64,000 nt of DNA from Solibacteraceae bacterium (lineage in GTDB: Bacteria; Acidobacteriota; Terriglobia; Bryobacterales; Bryobacteraceae): positions 1-64,000 of the forward strand of contig JAJPJX010000205.1 in the NCBI GenBank assembly GCA_021324015.1, given 5' to 3'. Below the pieces are notes generated by a model. The model was not told where the DNA came from and made no database searches. It saw only the letters and a program-made list of their open reading frames with translations. Made by a program: the position numbers and the translations under genes. This document shows positions 8,664-17,493 of this stretch, piece by piece (within the stretch, counting starts at the first letter, position 1; each line of letters starts with the position of its first letter).

Positions 8664-9523
8664 GCACCCGCCCTCGCGGCGGCCCCCCTTTCGATGGATG
8701 CGCCTACGAGGTTGCCCCACTCCGTCCAACTCCCGTCGTAGTTGGTCACGTGGGAGAAGCCCAGCAGGTACTTGAGCACGAACCAGGTGTGGCTGGAGCG
8801 CTCCCCAATGCGGCAATAGGCGATCACCGGCTGGGACCCGTCCACGCCCTCCGCTTCGTAAAGTTGTTGCAGTTCCTCGTAGGACTTAAAGGTCCCGTCG
8901 TCGCGGCAGGCTTTGCCCCAGGGGATATTCCGCGCGCCCGGGATATGGCCCCCGCGCTGGCAGGTCTCCGGCAACCCCGGCGGCGCCAGAATCTCGCCCG
9001 TGTATTCCTGCGGGCTGCGCACATCCACCAGCGCCGCGGCGCCGCTGCCGCAGGCCTGCTGCACCTGCGGCAGAAAGGCCCGCAGCGAGAGGTCCGCGGG
9101 CTTGGCCCGGTAATGTGTTCGCTGCACCTGGGGAACCTCCGTCGAAAGCTCCCGCCCTTCCGACAGCCACTTCTTCCGGCCCCCGTTCATCAGGCGCACG
9201 TCCGCATGGCCGTACATCTTCATCTGCCACAGCGCCCAGGCCGCAAACCAGTTGTTGTTGTCTCCGTAGATCACCACCGTGGTGTTGGGGCTGATCCCCG
9301 ACGCGGACATCAACTCTTCGAACTGCTCCTGCGAGACGATATCGCGGCGCACTGTGTCGCAGAGTTGGGCGTTCCAATTCCACGCGATCGCGCCCGGAAT
9401 ATGGCCCTCCTCGTACGCCTTCGTGTCCACATCCACTTCCACCACGCGCACCGACGGGTCGGCACTGTGGCCCGCCACCCAGTCAGTGCTCACCAGAACT
9501 TCGGGATGAGCATAGTTGGCCAT
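8660..9523 (-). CDS. sseA: Thiosulfate/3-mercaptopyruvate sulfurtransferase (two rhodanese domains)
   Basis: 287 aa. Two rhodanese domains: the inactive N-terminal one (residues about 8-125, with HIPGAIAWNWNAQL) and the catalytic C-terminal one (about 150-275, with LVDVRSPQEYTG and the active-site Cys in YCRIGERS). The loop CRIGERS fits the rhodanese (thiosulfate) type rather than the mercaptopyruvate CGSGVTA type, so thiosulfate:cyanide sulfurtransferase activity is more likely. AGAGGAGGG precedes ATG 9523. No signal peptide is visible, so the enzyme is cytoplasmic. The small gene downstream is translationally coupled. The symbol sseA names the broad family; the exact donor is not certain. 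Confidence 0.88.
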   Translation of the reverse strand: MANYAHPEVLVSTDWVAGHSADPSVRVVEVDVDTKAYEEGHIPGAIAWNWNAQLCDTVRRDIVSQEQFEELMSASGISPNTTVVIYGDNNNWFAAWALWQMKMYGHADVRLMNGGRKKWLSEGRELSTEVPQVQRTHYRAKPADLSLRAFLPQVQQACGSGAAALVDVRSPQEYTGEILAPPGLPETCQRGGHIPGARNIPWGKACRDDGTFKSYEELQQLYEAEGVDGSQPVIAYCRIGERSSHTWFVLKYLLGFSHVTNYDGSWTEWGNLVGASIERGAAARAGA

Positions 9524-9576
9524 CGCTACCCTCCTCTGATATCAAGTCTACAACGTCGATCAAGAAGGCGGGAATG

Positions 9577-12087
9577 CTACGCCAGATCGAATTTTTCCTG
9601 ATGCAGCAGCGGGTCGCTCTTCACCAGCACGTTGCGTCCCAGAATCTCCTCGATCTCCTGCAAGTAGGTATTCTGGTTGGACTTGAGGAGCTTGGCGACC
9701 TCCGAGTTGACGCGCAGGGTGACGTCGCCCGGCTCCAGCACCTTGGCGACCTTCTGGGCCTCTTGCAGGATCTCGCCGATCACCGTCGGCACGCTCTTCA
9801 CGTAGCCGGCGCCTTCGCAGTAGGGGCAGGGTGAGCACAGGGTTCGCTCCAGGCTCTGCTTGACCCGCTTGCGGGTAATGGCCACCAGGCCAAAATCGTT
9901 GAATTGCAGAATCTTGTTGGGAGCGCGATCAGCCCGCATGGCTTCTTCCAGAACCTGCATCACTCTCTGCCGGTTCTTGCGCTCGTCCATGTCGATGAAG
10001 TCCACCACGATGATGCCGCCCAGGTCGCGCAGGCGGATCTGCCGCACGATCTCCTTGATGGCGTCCGTGTTGGTCTTGACGATGGTGTCTTCCAGGCGGT
10101 TGGACTTGCCCACGTACTTGCCGGTGTTCACGTCGATGGCCACCAGGGCCTCGGTCTGATTGATGACGATGTAACCGCCGGACTTGAGCCACACCTTGGG
10201 GCGCAACGCCTTCTCCAGCTCCGTCGTCACCCCGAATTCGTCGAAAATCGGGTTCGGGCGGGTGTACAGCTTCACGCGGTTCACCAGGGCGGGTTGGAAG
10301 CGCTGCACGAAGCGCAGCACGGTCTCGTAGACTTCCTCGTTGTCCACCCAAATCGTCTTGAAGACCGGCGTGAGCTGGTCCCGCAGGATGCGTTCCACCA
10401 CGTCCAGGTCGTGGTGAATCAGGGCGGGAGCGGTCCTCTTTTCCGCCTTTTGCCGCAGGTCCATCCAGAGGTTGTAGAGGAACATCATGTCGGCGCGCAG
10501 TTCCTCCTCGGTGTGCCCCTCGCCGGCGGTGCGCACGATGAAGCCGCCGGGGATGCCGGTGCGATGCGTCTGCAAGACGCGCTTCAGCCGCGCGCGCTCC
10601 TCGTCGGAAGCGATTTTGCGCGACACGCCGATGTGATCCACCGTCGGCATGTAGACCAGGAAGCGGCCCGGCAGCGCGATATGCGAGGTGATGCGGGCCC
10701 CCTTCTGGCCCAGGGGTTCCTTGGCGATCTGTACCAGGATTTCCTGCCCTTCGCGCAGCAGTTCCTGGATGGAAGGCTGGCCGGCCTTCTCGGCGCGGTT
10801 GTTCTCTCGCGACACATTGCGCTGCTCCGGCTGCCGGAACTCGCGCACGGGTTCGGAGGCGCCCCGGGGCTGTTCCATTCCACCGCGATTCTTGCGGCGC
10901 ATGCGGCGGGAAACCCGGTGCAGGTAGCGCGGACCCTGTTCCCGCAACGTGGCTGTCAGGCTGGTCGGGATGCGCGCCGGTTCGGGCCCGGCCGGCTCGG
11001 CCTCCATCTGAGCTTCGGATTCCGCTTCCTGCTCCTCGGCGGCGGCCGGCTCGCCCTCCTCGGCCGCGGCTTCTTTGACTGGCTCCTCGACCGCTGCTCC
11101 AGCCGTCAGTTCTGCCGGTTCTTCCGCCGCAGCTTCGGGTTCCACTATCGCAGCCGTCTCTTGCTCTTCGGGTGCCCCGGCAGTTTCCTCCGCCGGCGAC
11201 TCGGCGGTCTCCACAACGGGCGCTTCCGGTTCTACTGCGGCCTCCGCCATGGCTTCAACCGCCGGCGACTGCGTCTCCTCCACAGCCGCTTCCAGCGGTT
11301 CCTCGGCGGCGGCGAGTTCGACGGCCTCGGCCACCGGTTCGGCCTCCGGCGTGGCTACCTCCTCTTCCGGCCTCTCCGGCTCTCTCACATCTACGGAACC
11401 CTCGGCCTCCTCCTCGCCTGCGAGCGGGTGCGTATATTTGGCCAGCGACTCCCCTGGCAGGACGAAGAATTCGTCCTCCTCGCCGGATGCCGGTGTTTGC
11501 CCGGGCTCGGGCGGAGCTTCCGGCTCGGGACGCAGGCTGCTCGCTGGCGTGTAAAATTTGGACTCCGGCAAGCCCCGGCCGTGGGTCCGGCGGCGCCGCG
11601 AGCGGCGCCCGCGACGGTCGCGCCCGTCGCGGTCGTCCATCCGTTCGGGCCGCTCCATGCGCGGCGGCATCCCTTCGGCGGCGGCAGGCGGAGCGGGGGC
11701 CGGCACGACCACCGGCGCCGGTTCCACAGGCGTCTCTTCCGCCCGGACCGGCGCGGGGACCTCTGCCGCGGGCGCCAGCGCCACGGGCGCGGGACCGCCC
11801 TTATCCATCTTCAAAACTTTTTCTTCGACGCTGGTGACGATCTTGTCGTACTCCTCGTTGTCCTCGAAAAAGTCCGAGACATAGAGGAATGCGTCGCGCT
11901 CCAGCCCGATGTCCACAAACGCCGACTGCATGCCGGGCAGCACCCGCGTCACCCGGCCTTTGTGGATGCTTCCCGCCAGCGAGTATTCGTTCTCGCGCTG
12001 GAAATAGACTTCGACTACCTGGTCATCCTCGACCACCGCCACCTTGGTTTCCCGGCGGGTAGCCGAGACAATTAACTCTTTGGTCAT
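9577..12087 (-). CDS. rng: Ribonuclease E/G family protein with long internal insertion
   Basis: 836 aa endoribonuclease of the RNase E/G family. The N-terminus (MTKELIVSATRRETKVAVVE) and an S1 RNA-binding domain beginning GSIHKGRVTRVLPGMQSAF are normal up to about residue 90. About 340 residues of Ala/Glu/Pro-rich, strongly acidic sequence with Arg-rich patches (RRGRRSRRRR near 160; RRMRRKNRGG near 395) then intervene. The S1 domain resumes at QELLREGQEILVQIAKEPLG. The catalytic domain has the metal-binding Asp residues in IDVNTGKYVG (about 652) and DFIDMDER (696-699), and the Zn-link cysteines in CSPCPYC. The catalytic part is the length of RNase G, so the extra mass is the insertion. The leader carries a possible Shine-Dalgarno-masking hairpin (12094-12137). 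Confidence 0.9.
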   Translation of the reverse strand: MTKELIVSATRRETKVAVVEDDQVVEVYFQRENEYSLAGSIHKGRVTRVLPGMQSAFVDIGLERDAFLYVSDFFEDNEEYDKIVTSVEEKVLKMDKGGPAPVALAPAAEVPAPVRAEETPVEPAPVVVPAPAPPAAAEGMPPRMERPERMDDRDGRDRRGRRSRRRRTHGRGLPESKFYTPASSLRPEPEAPPEPGQTPASGEEDEFFVLPGESLAKYTHPLAGEEEAEGSVDVREPERPEEEVATPEAEPVAEAVELAAAEEPLEAAVEETQSPAVEAMAEAAVEPEAPVVETAESPAEETAGAPEEQETAAIVEPEAAAEEPAELTAGAAVEEPVKEAAAEEGEPAAAEEQEAESEAQMEAEPAGPEPARIPTSLTATLREQGPRYLHRVSRRMRRKNRGGMEQPRGASEPVREFRQPEQRNVSRENNRAEKAGQPSIQELLREGQEILVQIAKEPLGQKGARITSHIALPGRFLVYMPTVDHIGVSRKIASDEERARLKRVLQTHRTGIPGGFIVRTAGEGHTEEELRADMMFLYNLWMDLRQKAEKRTAPALIHHDLDVVERILRDQLTPVFKTIWVDNEEVYETVLRFVQRFQPALVNRVKLYTRPNPIFDEFGVTTELEKALRPKVWLKSGGYIVINQTEALVAIDVNTGKYVGKSNRLEDTIVKTNTDAIKEIVRQIRLRDLGGIIVVDFIDMDERKNRQRVMQVLEEAMRADRAPNKILQFNDFGLVAITRKRVKQSLERTLCSPCPYCEGAGYVKSVPTVIGEILQEAQKVAKVLEPGDVTLRVNSEVAKLLKSNQNTYLQEIEEILGRNVLVKSDPLLHQEKFDLA

Positions 12088-12408
12088 GAAAACTCCTCGT
12101 TGGGCTCGAGATGAGCTCAGAGTAGGAGGAACGAGGACACCCTGCGTGGGTTTTGCCGTCCGGGCCCCGGCAGCGTACCGCCTGTCCCGAGACGGCCAAT
12201 CTTCAAAAGCTCACGCTGGCCGCGGCGGCGGAGTCACCTGCATGCCTGCTGCAACGCCGTCTCTGGCCGGGGAACCATTCCTCTTTCGGAGGCGGCGCCA
12301 TCCGTGCGCCGCACCCTCCGAGAGTACTCACCGGGCTCCCAACATTACCTTTGCGTCTAAAAACTCAAATCCTAAACTCTTCGCGGACCGGAAACAAGCC
12401 CGGCCCGC
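12088..12408. other. Intergenic region between RNase E/G and rodA
   Basis: 321 nt without a supported gene. It contains the RNase E/G leader (minus strand, up to about 12150). It also has a strong GC-rich hairpin at 12287-12320 (CGGAGG...GGCGC / GCGCC...CCTCCG) with no U-run on either side, located about 90 nt after the rodA stop. The promoter for RNase E/G should lie here but no clear -35/-10 pair was found. Confidence 0.5.
12094..12137 (-). promoter_or_regulatory. Hairpin masking the RNase E/G ribosome binding site
   Basis: In the RNase E/G leader, TCCTCGTT (12137-12130 on the minus strand) pairs perfectly with AACGAGGA (12101-12094). The latter contains the AGGA of the Shine-Dalgarno sequence seven bases before the ATG. 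A CCTCCT stretch inside the loop could compete for the same bases. This would keep the start closed until the leader is bound or cut. Confidence 0.5.
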
Positions 12409-13500
12409 TTAGTTCACAAACCTCCTGAGGCGGACGTTGTTCACCAGCCCCAGCAGCAGAAAATTCGACCAGATGCTGGACCCGCCGGCGCTCATCAAAG
12501 GCAGCGGAATCCCGGTTACGGGCATCCGCCCGACCACCATGCCGACGTTGACCAGCACGTGAAACAGGAACAGGGCCGCGATCCCCATACAGATGTACAT
12601 GCCGGCCCGGTCCGGAGCCGTCTGGGCATTCTGCACGGTCTGCATGATCAATACGAAATACAGCGCCAGAACCCCCACTACTCCCACAAACCCATGCTCC
12701 TCGGCAAACGCCGAGAAAATGAAATCCGTATGCGGAACCGGGAGAAAGCGGAGTTGCGTCTGGGAACCCTTGGCTACCCCCTTGCCCCACATACCACCTG
12801 CGCCCACTGCGATCTTGGATTGGATCATCTGGTAGCCGGTACCGCGCGGATCGCGGTCCGGATCCAGAAAGCTCACCAATCGCGCCTTCTGATAGTCCTT
12901 GAGAAAATGCCATCCAACCGGCAGAACCAGAACGAATAAGACCGCCCCGGTCAGGACGTATTTCCAACGCATCCCCGCCAGAAACAAACCTACCAATAAT
13001 ACGGGGACGTAGGTCAGAGCCGTACCCAGATCCGGCTGCTTGATCACCAGGGCCATGGGTACCCCCACCAGCCCGGCGATCTTCAGCATCTCCCGCGCTT
13101 CTAACTGCTCTGTTTTCAGATCCGTCAGAAAGCGTGCTACCAACAATATTATCACCAGCTTGACGAATTCCGATACCTGCAGATGCACGCCCCCGACCAG
13201 GGGAATCCAGCGGCGGGACCCAAAAACCTGCTTTCCGATCAGGAAGGTGGCCAACAGCGCCAGCACCGAAAGGAAATACATCCACCCCACGTGGTTCATG
13301 AGGGTGTGATAGTCCACTGAAACGGCCACCCACATCAGCAGCAGGCCGCCGGAAATGTAAATGATTTGCTTCCACCAGGCGTCTTGCCACACCGTGCCGC
13401 GGGTGGCGCTGTAGATCTGTAGGACGCCGATCGAACAGATTACCAGCACGATCACCAGCAGTGTCCAATCCATGTCCCGAACGGAAAGATAGCGTGACAT
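12409..13500 (-). CDS. rodA: Peptidoglycan glycosyltransferase RodA
   Basis: 363 aa SEDS-family polytopic membrane protein. About ten hydrophobic segments are visible, with family motifs such as SRRWIPLVGGVHLQVSEFVK, KQPDLGTAL and, near the C-terminus, VVGRMPVTGIPLPLMSAGGS. RodA polymerises lipid II into glycan strands during side-wall growth and works with the transpeptidase PBP2. The PBP2 gene ends 7 nt upstream, so the two are an operon. The N-terminus starts MSRYLSVRDMDW, with an ATG at 13500. Length and motif order are normal for RodA. Confidence 0.93.
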   Translation of the reverse strand: MSRYLSVRDMDWTLLVIVLVICSIGVLQIYSATRGTVWQDAWWKQIIYISGGLLLMWVAVSVDYHTLMNHVGWMYFLSVLALLATFLIGKQVFGSRRWIPLVGGVHLQVSEFVKLVIILLVARFLTDLKTEQLEAREMLKIAGLVGVPMALVIKQPDLGTALTYVPVLLVGLFLAGMRWKYVLTGAVLFVLVLPVGWHFLKDYQKARLVSFLDPDRDPRGTGYQMIQSKIAVGAGGMWGKGVAKGSQTQLRFLPVPHTDFIFSAFAEEHGFVGVVGVLALYFVLIMQTVQNAQTAPDRAGMYICMGIAALFLFHVLVNVGMVVGRMPVTGIPLPLMSAGGSSIWSNFLLLGLVNNVRLRRFVN

Positions 13501-13507
13501 GGCAGGC

Positions 13508-15478
13508 TCAGTTGGCTCCTGGAACCGCGGATTCCATGACAGCGGCTTCCGGGGCTTTCGGTTTTGCCGGTTCCGGTGGGGGAGCCTGCGCTGGCATCCC
13601 GAAATGGGTTAGGGAACTCACCCGCGCCGCGGCGTCGGACCGCTGGCGCATCAGTTCCGTCGTTAGTCGGGCCTTTTTATCGAAGTAAGCTTTCATGACG
13701 TCCCGCACCAGCGAAGCGGCGAACTGCCCGTGCTCGCCATTCTCATACAACGCCACCACCAGGATCTCGGGGGCTTGCCGCGGCGCAAACCCCACGAACC
13801 AGGCGTTGTCCTTCATGGAATGCTGGCGGTTCGCCTTCAGATAGTCGTTGGAGGCAAGCTGCGCGGTGCCGGTCTTCCCGCAGACCTCGATGCCGGGTAT
13901 GCGCGCCCGTACCCCGGTGCCGCCTTCATTCACCACGGCATACATCCCGGAAATCACATCTTCGATATTCTTCGGGTCCAACTTCATGGTGTGCGTGGGC
14001 AGCTTCCCGGTCTCACTTTTTAACAGATGCGGGGTGTACCAGACCCCGCGCTGCGAGATACCGGCGATCGCCCGCGCCAGTTGCAGCGGTGTCACCGTGA
14101 GCGCGCCTTGCCCGATGGAGACCGAAATGGTTTCGCCGGCGTACCATTTCTGCCGGAAATTACGCAGCTTCCACTGCGGCGAGGGCACCACGCCCTCCGA
14201 TTCGTGCGGCAGGTCGATGCCGGTCTTGTGGCCCAACCCGAACTGATCCACATACCGGGCTATGTTGTCGATGCCCGTGCGGTTGCCGACGTTGTAGAAA
14301 TAGACGTCGCACGACTGAGCAATTCCCTTGTGAAGCGCCACACTTCCATGCCCTCCCTTAAGGTGGCACTTGAAGTATCTGCCGTAAAAAGATGCACCGC
14401 CTCCACAACGCACGGTGAACTCATCGTCGATACTGCCCGATTCCAAACCCGCCAGGGCCAGCATGGGCTTGAAGGTAGAACCCGGAGCCTGCTGCGCCTG
14501 AATGGCCTTGTTCATCAGGGGGTGGTCCGGGTTCTGGGCGATCTCTTTCCAGTCGGCGGGCTTGATGCGCACGGCGAACTTGTTGGGGTCGAAAGCCGGA
14601 CGGCTGACCATGGCCAGCACCTCGCCGTTGCGTGGATCCAGCGCCACCACGGCGCCATTGCGCCCTTCCATCACCAGTTCCGCCACCGCCTGTAGGTCCA
14701 GGTCGAGCGTAAGCTGGAGGTTCTTCCCCGGGACGGCCTCCTTGGTGCCCAGCACTTCGCGCTCCCGGCCGCGGTTATCCACCAGCGCCTGGCGCTGCCC
14801 GTCCGTGCCCATCAAGATGTCGTTGTATTGCCGCTCGATGCCGAACTTGCCGATCACATCCCCGGGGTCGTAGCGGCCGAACTCGGGCGAGTCCAATTCC
14901 TGTTCGCTGACCTCGCCGGTGTAACCGATGACCTGCGCGGCCATGCCGTTTTGCGGGTAGAGACGCCGTTGCGAGTGGATCACCTCCATCTCCGGAAAGT
15001 AATCCCGGTGTGCCTCGACAAATGCCAGGTCGGCGGGCGACAGTTCTTCCTTCACCACCATGGGCTCGTACTTGGGCCGGGACCCGTACCGCCGCAGCTT
15101 GGCCGTCAAGTCGTCATAATCCAGTTGCAGGCCATCCGCGATGGGCCGCAGGTGTTCGGGTTTAAGGGACTCGCGGGAAAGGATCAGAGTGAAGGACGAG
15201 TGATTATCCACGATCACGCGTCCGTCGCGGTCCAGGATCTTGCCGCGCGGCGCCAGGATGGGGATGGAGCGGATCCGGTTGCGCTCGGCCTGCTCGTTGT
15301 AGAACTCCGGGTTCTGAATTTGCAGCGCCCAGAAGCCGGCGATCAGGAACACGAAGACCGCCACGACCGTGTATTGAAACAAAGCGATTCGCCCGCTGGG
15401 GATCTTAGTGTCGTCTCGGACAGGGACGGCATCGGAGATCCGCAGGTAACCTTCGGAACTTACGGGCGGCAGAGACAC
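13508..15478 (-). CDS. mrdA: Penicillin-binding protein 2 (intact copy)
   Basis: 656 aa from GTG at 15478. That start lies 14 nt after the upstream paralogue's stop, and the N-terminus then aligns with the paralogue (SLPPV versus SLQPV). A single membrane helix follows SGRIALFQY. The dimerisation/pedestal domain contains PRGKILDRDGR. The transpeptidase domain has the serine motif GSTFKP, the SxN-type motif SCDVYF and the KTG motif VCGKTGTAQL. It crosslinks peptidoglycan with RodA during elongation. Pro/Ala-rich C-terminal residues (APPPEPAKPKAPEA) form an unstructured tail. The longer frame to 15583 only reads back through the neighbouring gene. Confidence 0.9.
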   Translation of the reverse strand: MSLPPVSSEGYLRISDAVPVRDDTKIPSGRIALFQYTVVAVFVFLIAGFWALQIQNPEFYNEQAERNRIRSIPILAPRGKILDRDGRVIVDNHSSFTLILSRESLKPEHLRPIADGLQLDYDDLTAKLRRYGSRPKYEPMVVKEELSPADLAFVEAHRDYFPEMEVIHSQRRLYPQNGMAAQVIGYTGEVSEQELDSPEFGRYDPGDVIGKFGIERQYNDILMGTDGQRQALVDNRGREREVLGTKEAVPGKNLQLTLDLDLQAVAELVMEGRNGAVVALDPRNGEVLAMVSRPAFDPNKFAVRIKPADWKEIAQNPDHPLMNKAIQAQQAPGSTFKPMLALAGLESGSIDDEFTVRCGGGASFYGRYFKCHLKGGHGSVALHKGIAQSCDVYFYNVGNRTGIDNIARYVDQFGLGHKTGIDLPHESEGVVPSPQWKLRNFRQKWYAGETISVSIGQGALTVTPLQLARAIAGISQRGVWYTPHLLKSETGKLPTHTMKLDPKNIEDVISGMYAVVNEGGTGVRARIPGIEVCGKTGTAQLASNDYLKANRQHSMKDNAWFVGFAPRQAPEILVVALYENGEHGQFAASLVRDVMKAYFDKKARLTTELMRQRSDAAARVSSLTHFGMPAQAPPPEPAKPKAPEAAVMESAVPGAN

Positions 15479-15492
15479 GCAGCGGTTCTTCT

Positions 15493-17410
15493 TCAGTGTA
15501 GCCGAGGGAAAGCCTGCGTGGCCAGCCCCAGGCCCAGGAACCGGCTGTATTTCGCGGTAGCGGCGGACTTTCGCCGCTGCCATGCGGCCGCCAGGCGCGC
15601 CTTTTTATCGAAGTATGCCTTGATGACGTCGCGCACGATGGGTGCCGCCAGGTAGCCGTGCTCGCCGCCTTCATAGAGCGCGGCCACCACGATCTCGGGG
15701 GCATTCCGGGGTGCGAAGCCCACAAACCAGGAGTTGTCCAGCAGGTCCCGGCTGTGGCCGGAGGCCTTCACGTACTGGTTGGAGGCCAGTTGCGCGCTGC
15801 CGGTTTTGCCGCACACGTCGATTCCCGGCAGGCGCGCGCGCACGCCGGTGCCGCCGCCCTCGTTAACTACCCCCCACATGCCGTCGATGACAGCCAGGAC
15901 GTCTTCCGGCTTCAGGGCCAGGGTCTGCGGCGGCTGCTTGCCGGGGAGGCTCTTCAGAAGATGCGGCGCATACCACCTGCCGCCCATGGCGATGCCGCCG
16001 ATGGCGCGCCAGTTGCAGCGGCGTCACCGTCAGGGCTCCCTGGCCGATCGCCACGGAGATGGTTTCTCCGGCGTACCATTTCTGCCGGAAGTTGCGCATT
16101 TTCCACTGCGTCGAGGGCACCACCCCGGCGGCTTCATGCGGCAGGTCGATGCCCGTGGGCTGCCCCAACCCGAACGCGTGCGCATAGCGGGCGATCGGGT
16201 CAATCCCCGCGCGATTCCCTACGTGATAGAAGTACACATCGCACGATTGGACAATCGCCTTGTGCAGGGAGACCTTTCCGTGGCCTCCCTTCTGCCAGCA
16301 CTTGAAATAGTGGCCGTAAAAGCTGGCGCCGCCCGGGCAAGTGACCGTGTAATCCGGATCGATGGCGCCGGTTTCCAGGCCCAGCAGCGCCATCATGGGC
16401 TTGAACGTCGAGCCGGGGGCCAGTTGCGCCTGGATGGCCCGGTTGAGCAGCGGATGCTCGGGGTTGCCAGCCAGGGCAGCCCACTCCGCCGGACTGATGC
16501 CGCGCACAAACTGGTTGGGATCGAACGCCGGCTGGCTGACCATGGCCAGCACTTCCCCGGTTCGCGGATCCAAGGCCACCACGGCGCCGGTCTTGCCCTG
16601 CATGGCCAGCTCGGCGACGGCCTGCAAGTCCAGATCGATGGTGAGGCGCAAGTCCTGGCCCGGGACGGCTTCTTTGATCCCCAGGACCGTGCGCACCTTC
16701 CCGTGGCTGTCCACCACCACCTGGCGCTCGCCGTTGACGCCCATCAGCCGATCGTTGTACTCCCGTTCGATGCCGAACTTGCCGATCACCGCGCCGGGAT
16801 CGTACTGCGCCAGCGCGGGCATCTCCAGTTCGTCCTCGCTGATTTCGCCGGTGTAGCCGAGTACGTGCGCCAGCATGCCGTTCTGGGGATAAACGCGCTC
16901 CTCGGACTCGATCACATCCATCTCGGGGAAGAAATCGCGGTGGGATTCGACGAAGGCCAGGTCCGCCGGCGTGAGGTTTTCTTTGATCACGACGGGCAGG
17001 TAGCCGGGCTGCGAGCTGCGCTTCTCCATGCGCTTGGCAAGTGTGCCGAAATCCAGGTTCAGGCCTTCGGCGATGGCCCGCAGATGTTCCGGTTTTAAGT
17101 TCTCCGGGGAAAGAATCAGGCTGAACGAGGCGCGGTTGTCCACGATCAACCGGCCGTCGCGGTCCAGGATTTTGCCACGGGGCGCCAGGATGGGCATGGA
17201 CTTGATGCGGTTGCGCTCCGCCAGGCCGCGATAGTACTCCGGATTGCGCACCTGGAGATCCCAAAAGCCAGCAATCAGGAAAAGAAAAATCGCGACCGTC
17301 AGGTATTGAAACAGCGCAATCCGGCCCGAGGCGAAGGCGAGATCGTCGCGGCGCTCCCGCGCCCGGGGAAGCTCCTGCTCGACGTCCGATCCAACCGGCT
17401 GCAAGGACAT
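15493..17410 (-). pseudogene. Second PBP2 copy, broken by a 2-nt frameshift
   Basis: A tandem paralogue of the downstream PBP2, with the same layout: membrane helix after SGRIALFQY, PRGKILDRDGR, GSTFKP, SCDVYFYHV and VCGKTGSAQL. From ATG 17410 the frame stays open to LTVTPLQLAR. There a GC-repeat (16004-16010) appears to have lost two bases (GCGCGC to GCGC). After that the protein continues in another frame as GGIAMGGRWYAPHLL and KTGSAQLASN and ends at 15493. The KTG motif is therefore out of frame with the catalytic Ser. The C-terminal part has its own in-frame ATG at 15987 but would lack the active serine. A sequencing error in the GC-run is the main alternative. Confidence 0.8.
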
Positions 17411-17493
17411 CGCAAAGGATGAGGATGACCCCTCTCCTTCCAGTTTATCCCGAAGGGCGTAAGAACGTAGCCCATGGCGGCCGTGGGACCGCC

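Noticed and set aside
9904-12075. Very long plus-strand frame of 723 codons opposite RNase E/G
   Set aside because: It lies exactly opposite the RNase E/G gene; its residue pattern (His/Leu/Arg-rich) is that of a high-GC antisense shadow, and the minus-strand frame has clear catalytic motifs.
12287-12320. GC-rich hairpin as a terminator of rodA
   Set aside because: No U-run follows on either strand; function not supported, so it is only mentioned in the intergenic entry.
13508-15583. Longer start of the intact PBP2 at 15583
   Set aside because: The extra 35 residues read back through the end of the upstream copy; alignment with the paralogue and spacing favour GTG 15478.
15493-15987. Separate small PBP gene downstream of the frameshift
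   Set aside because: It is the C-terminal part of the broken PBP2 copy; it lacks the catalytic Ser motif and has no clear ribosome binding site.
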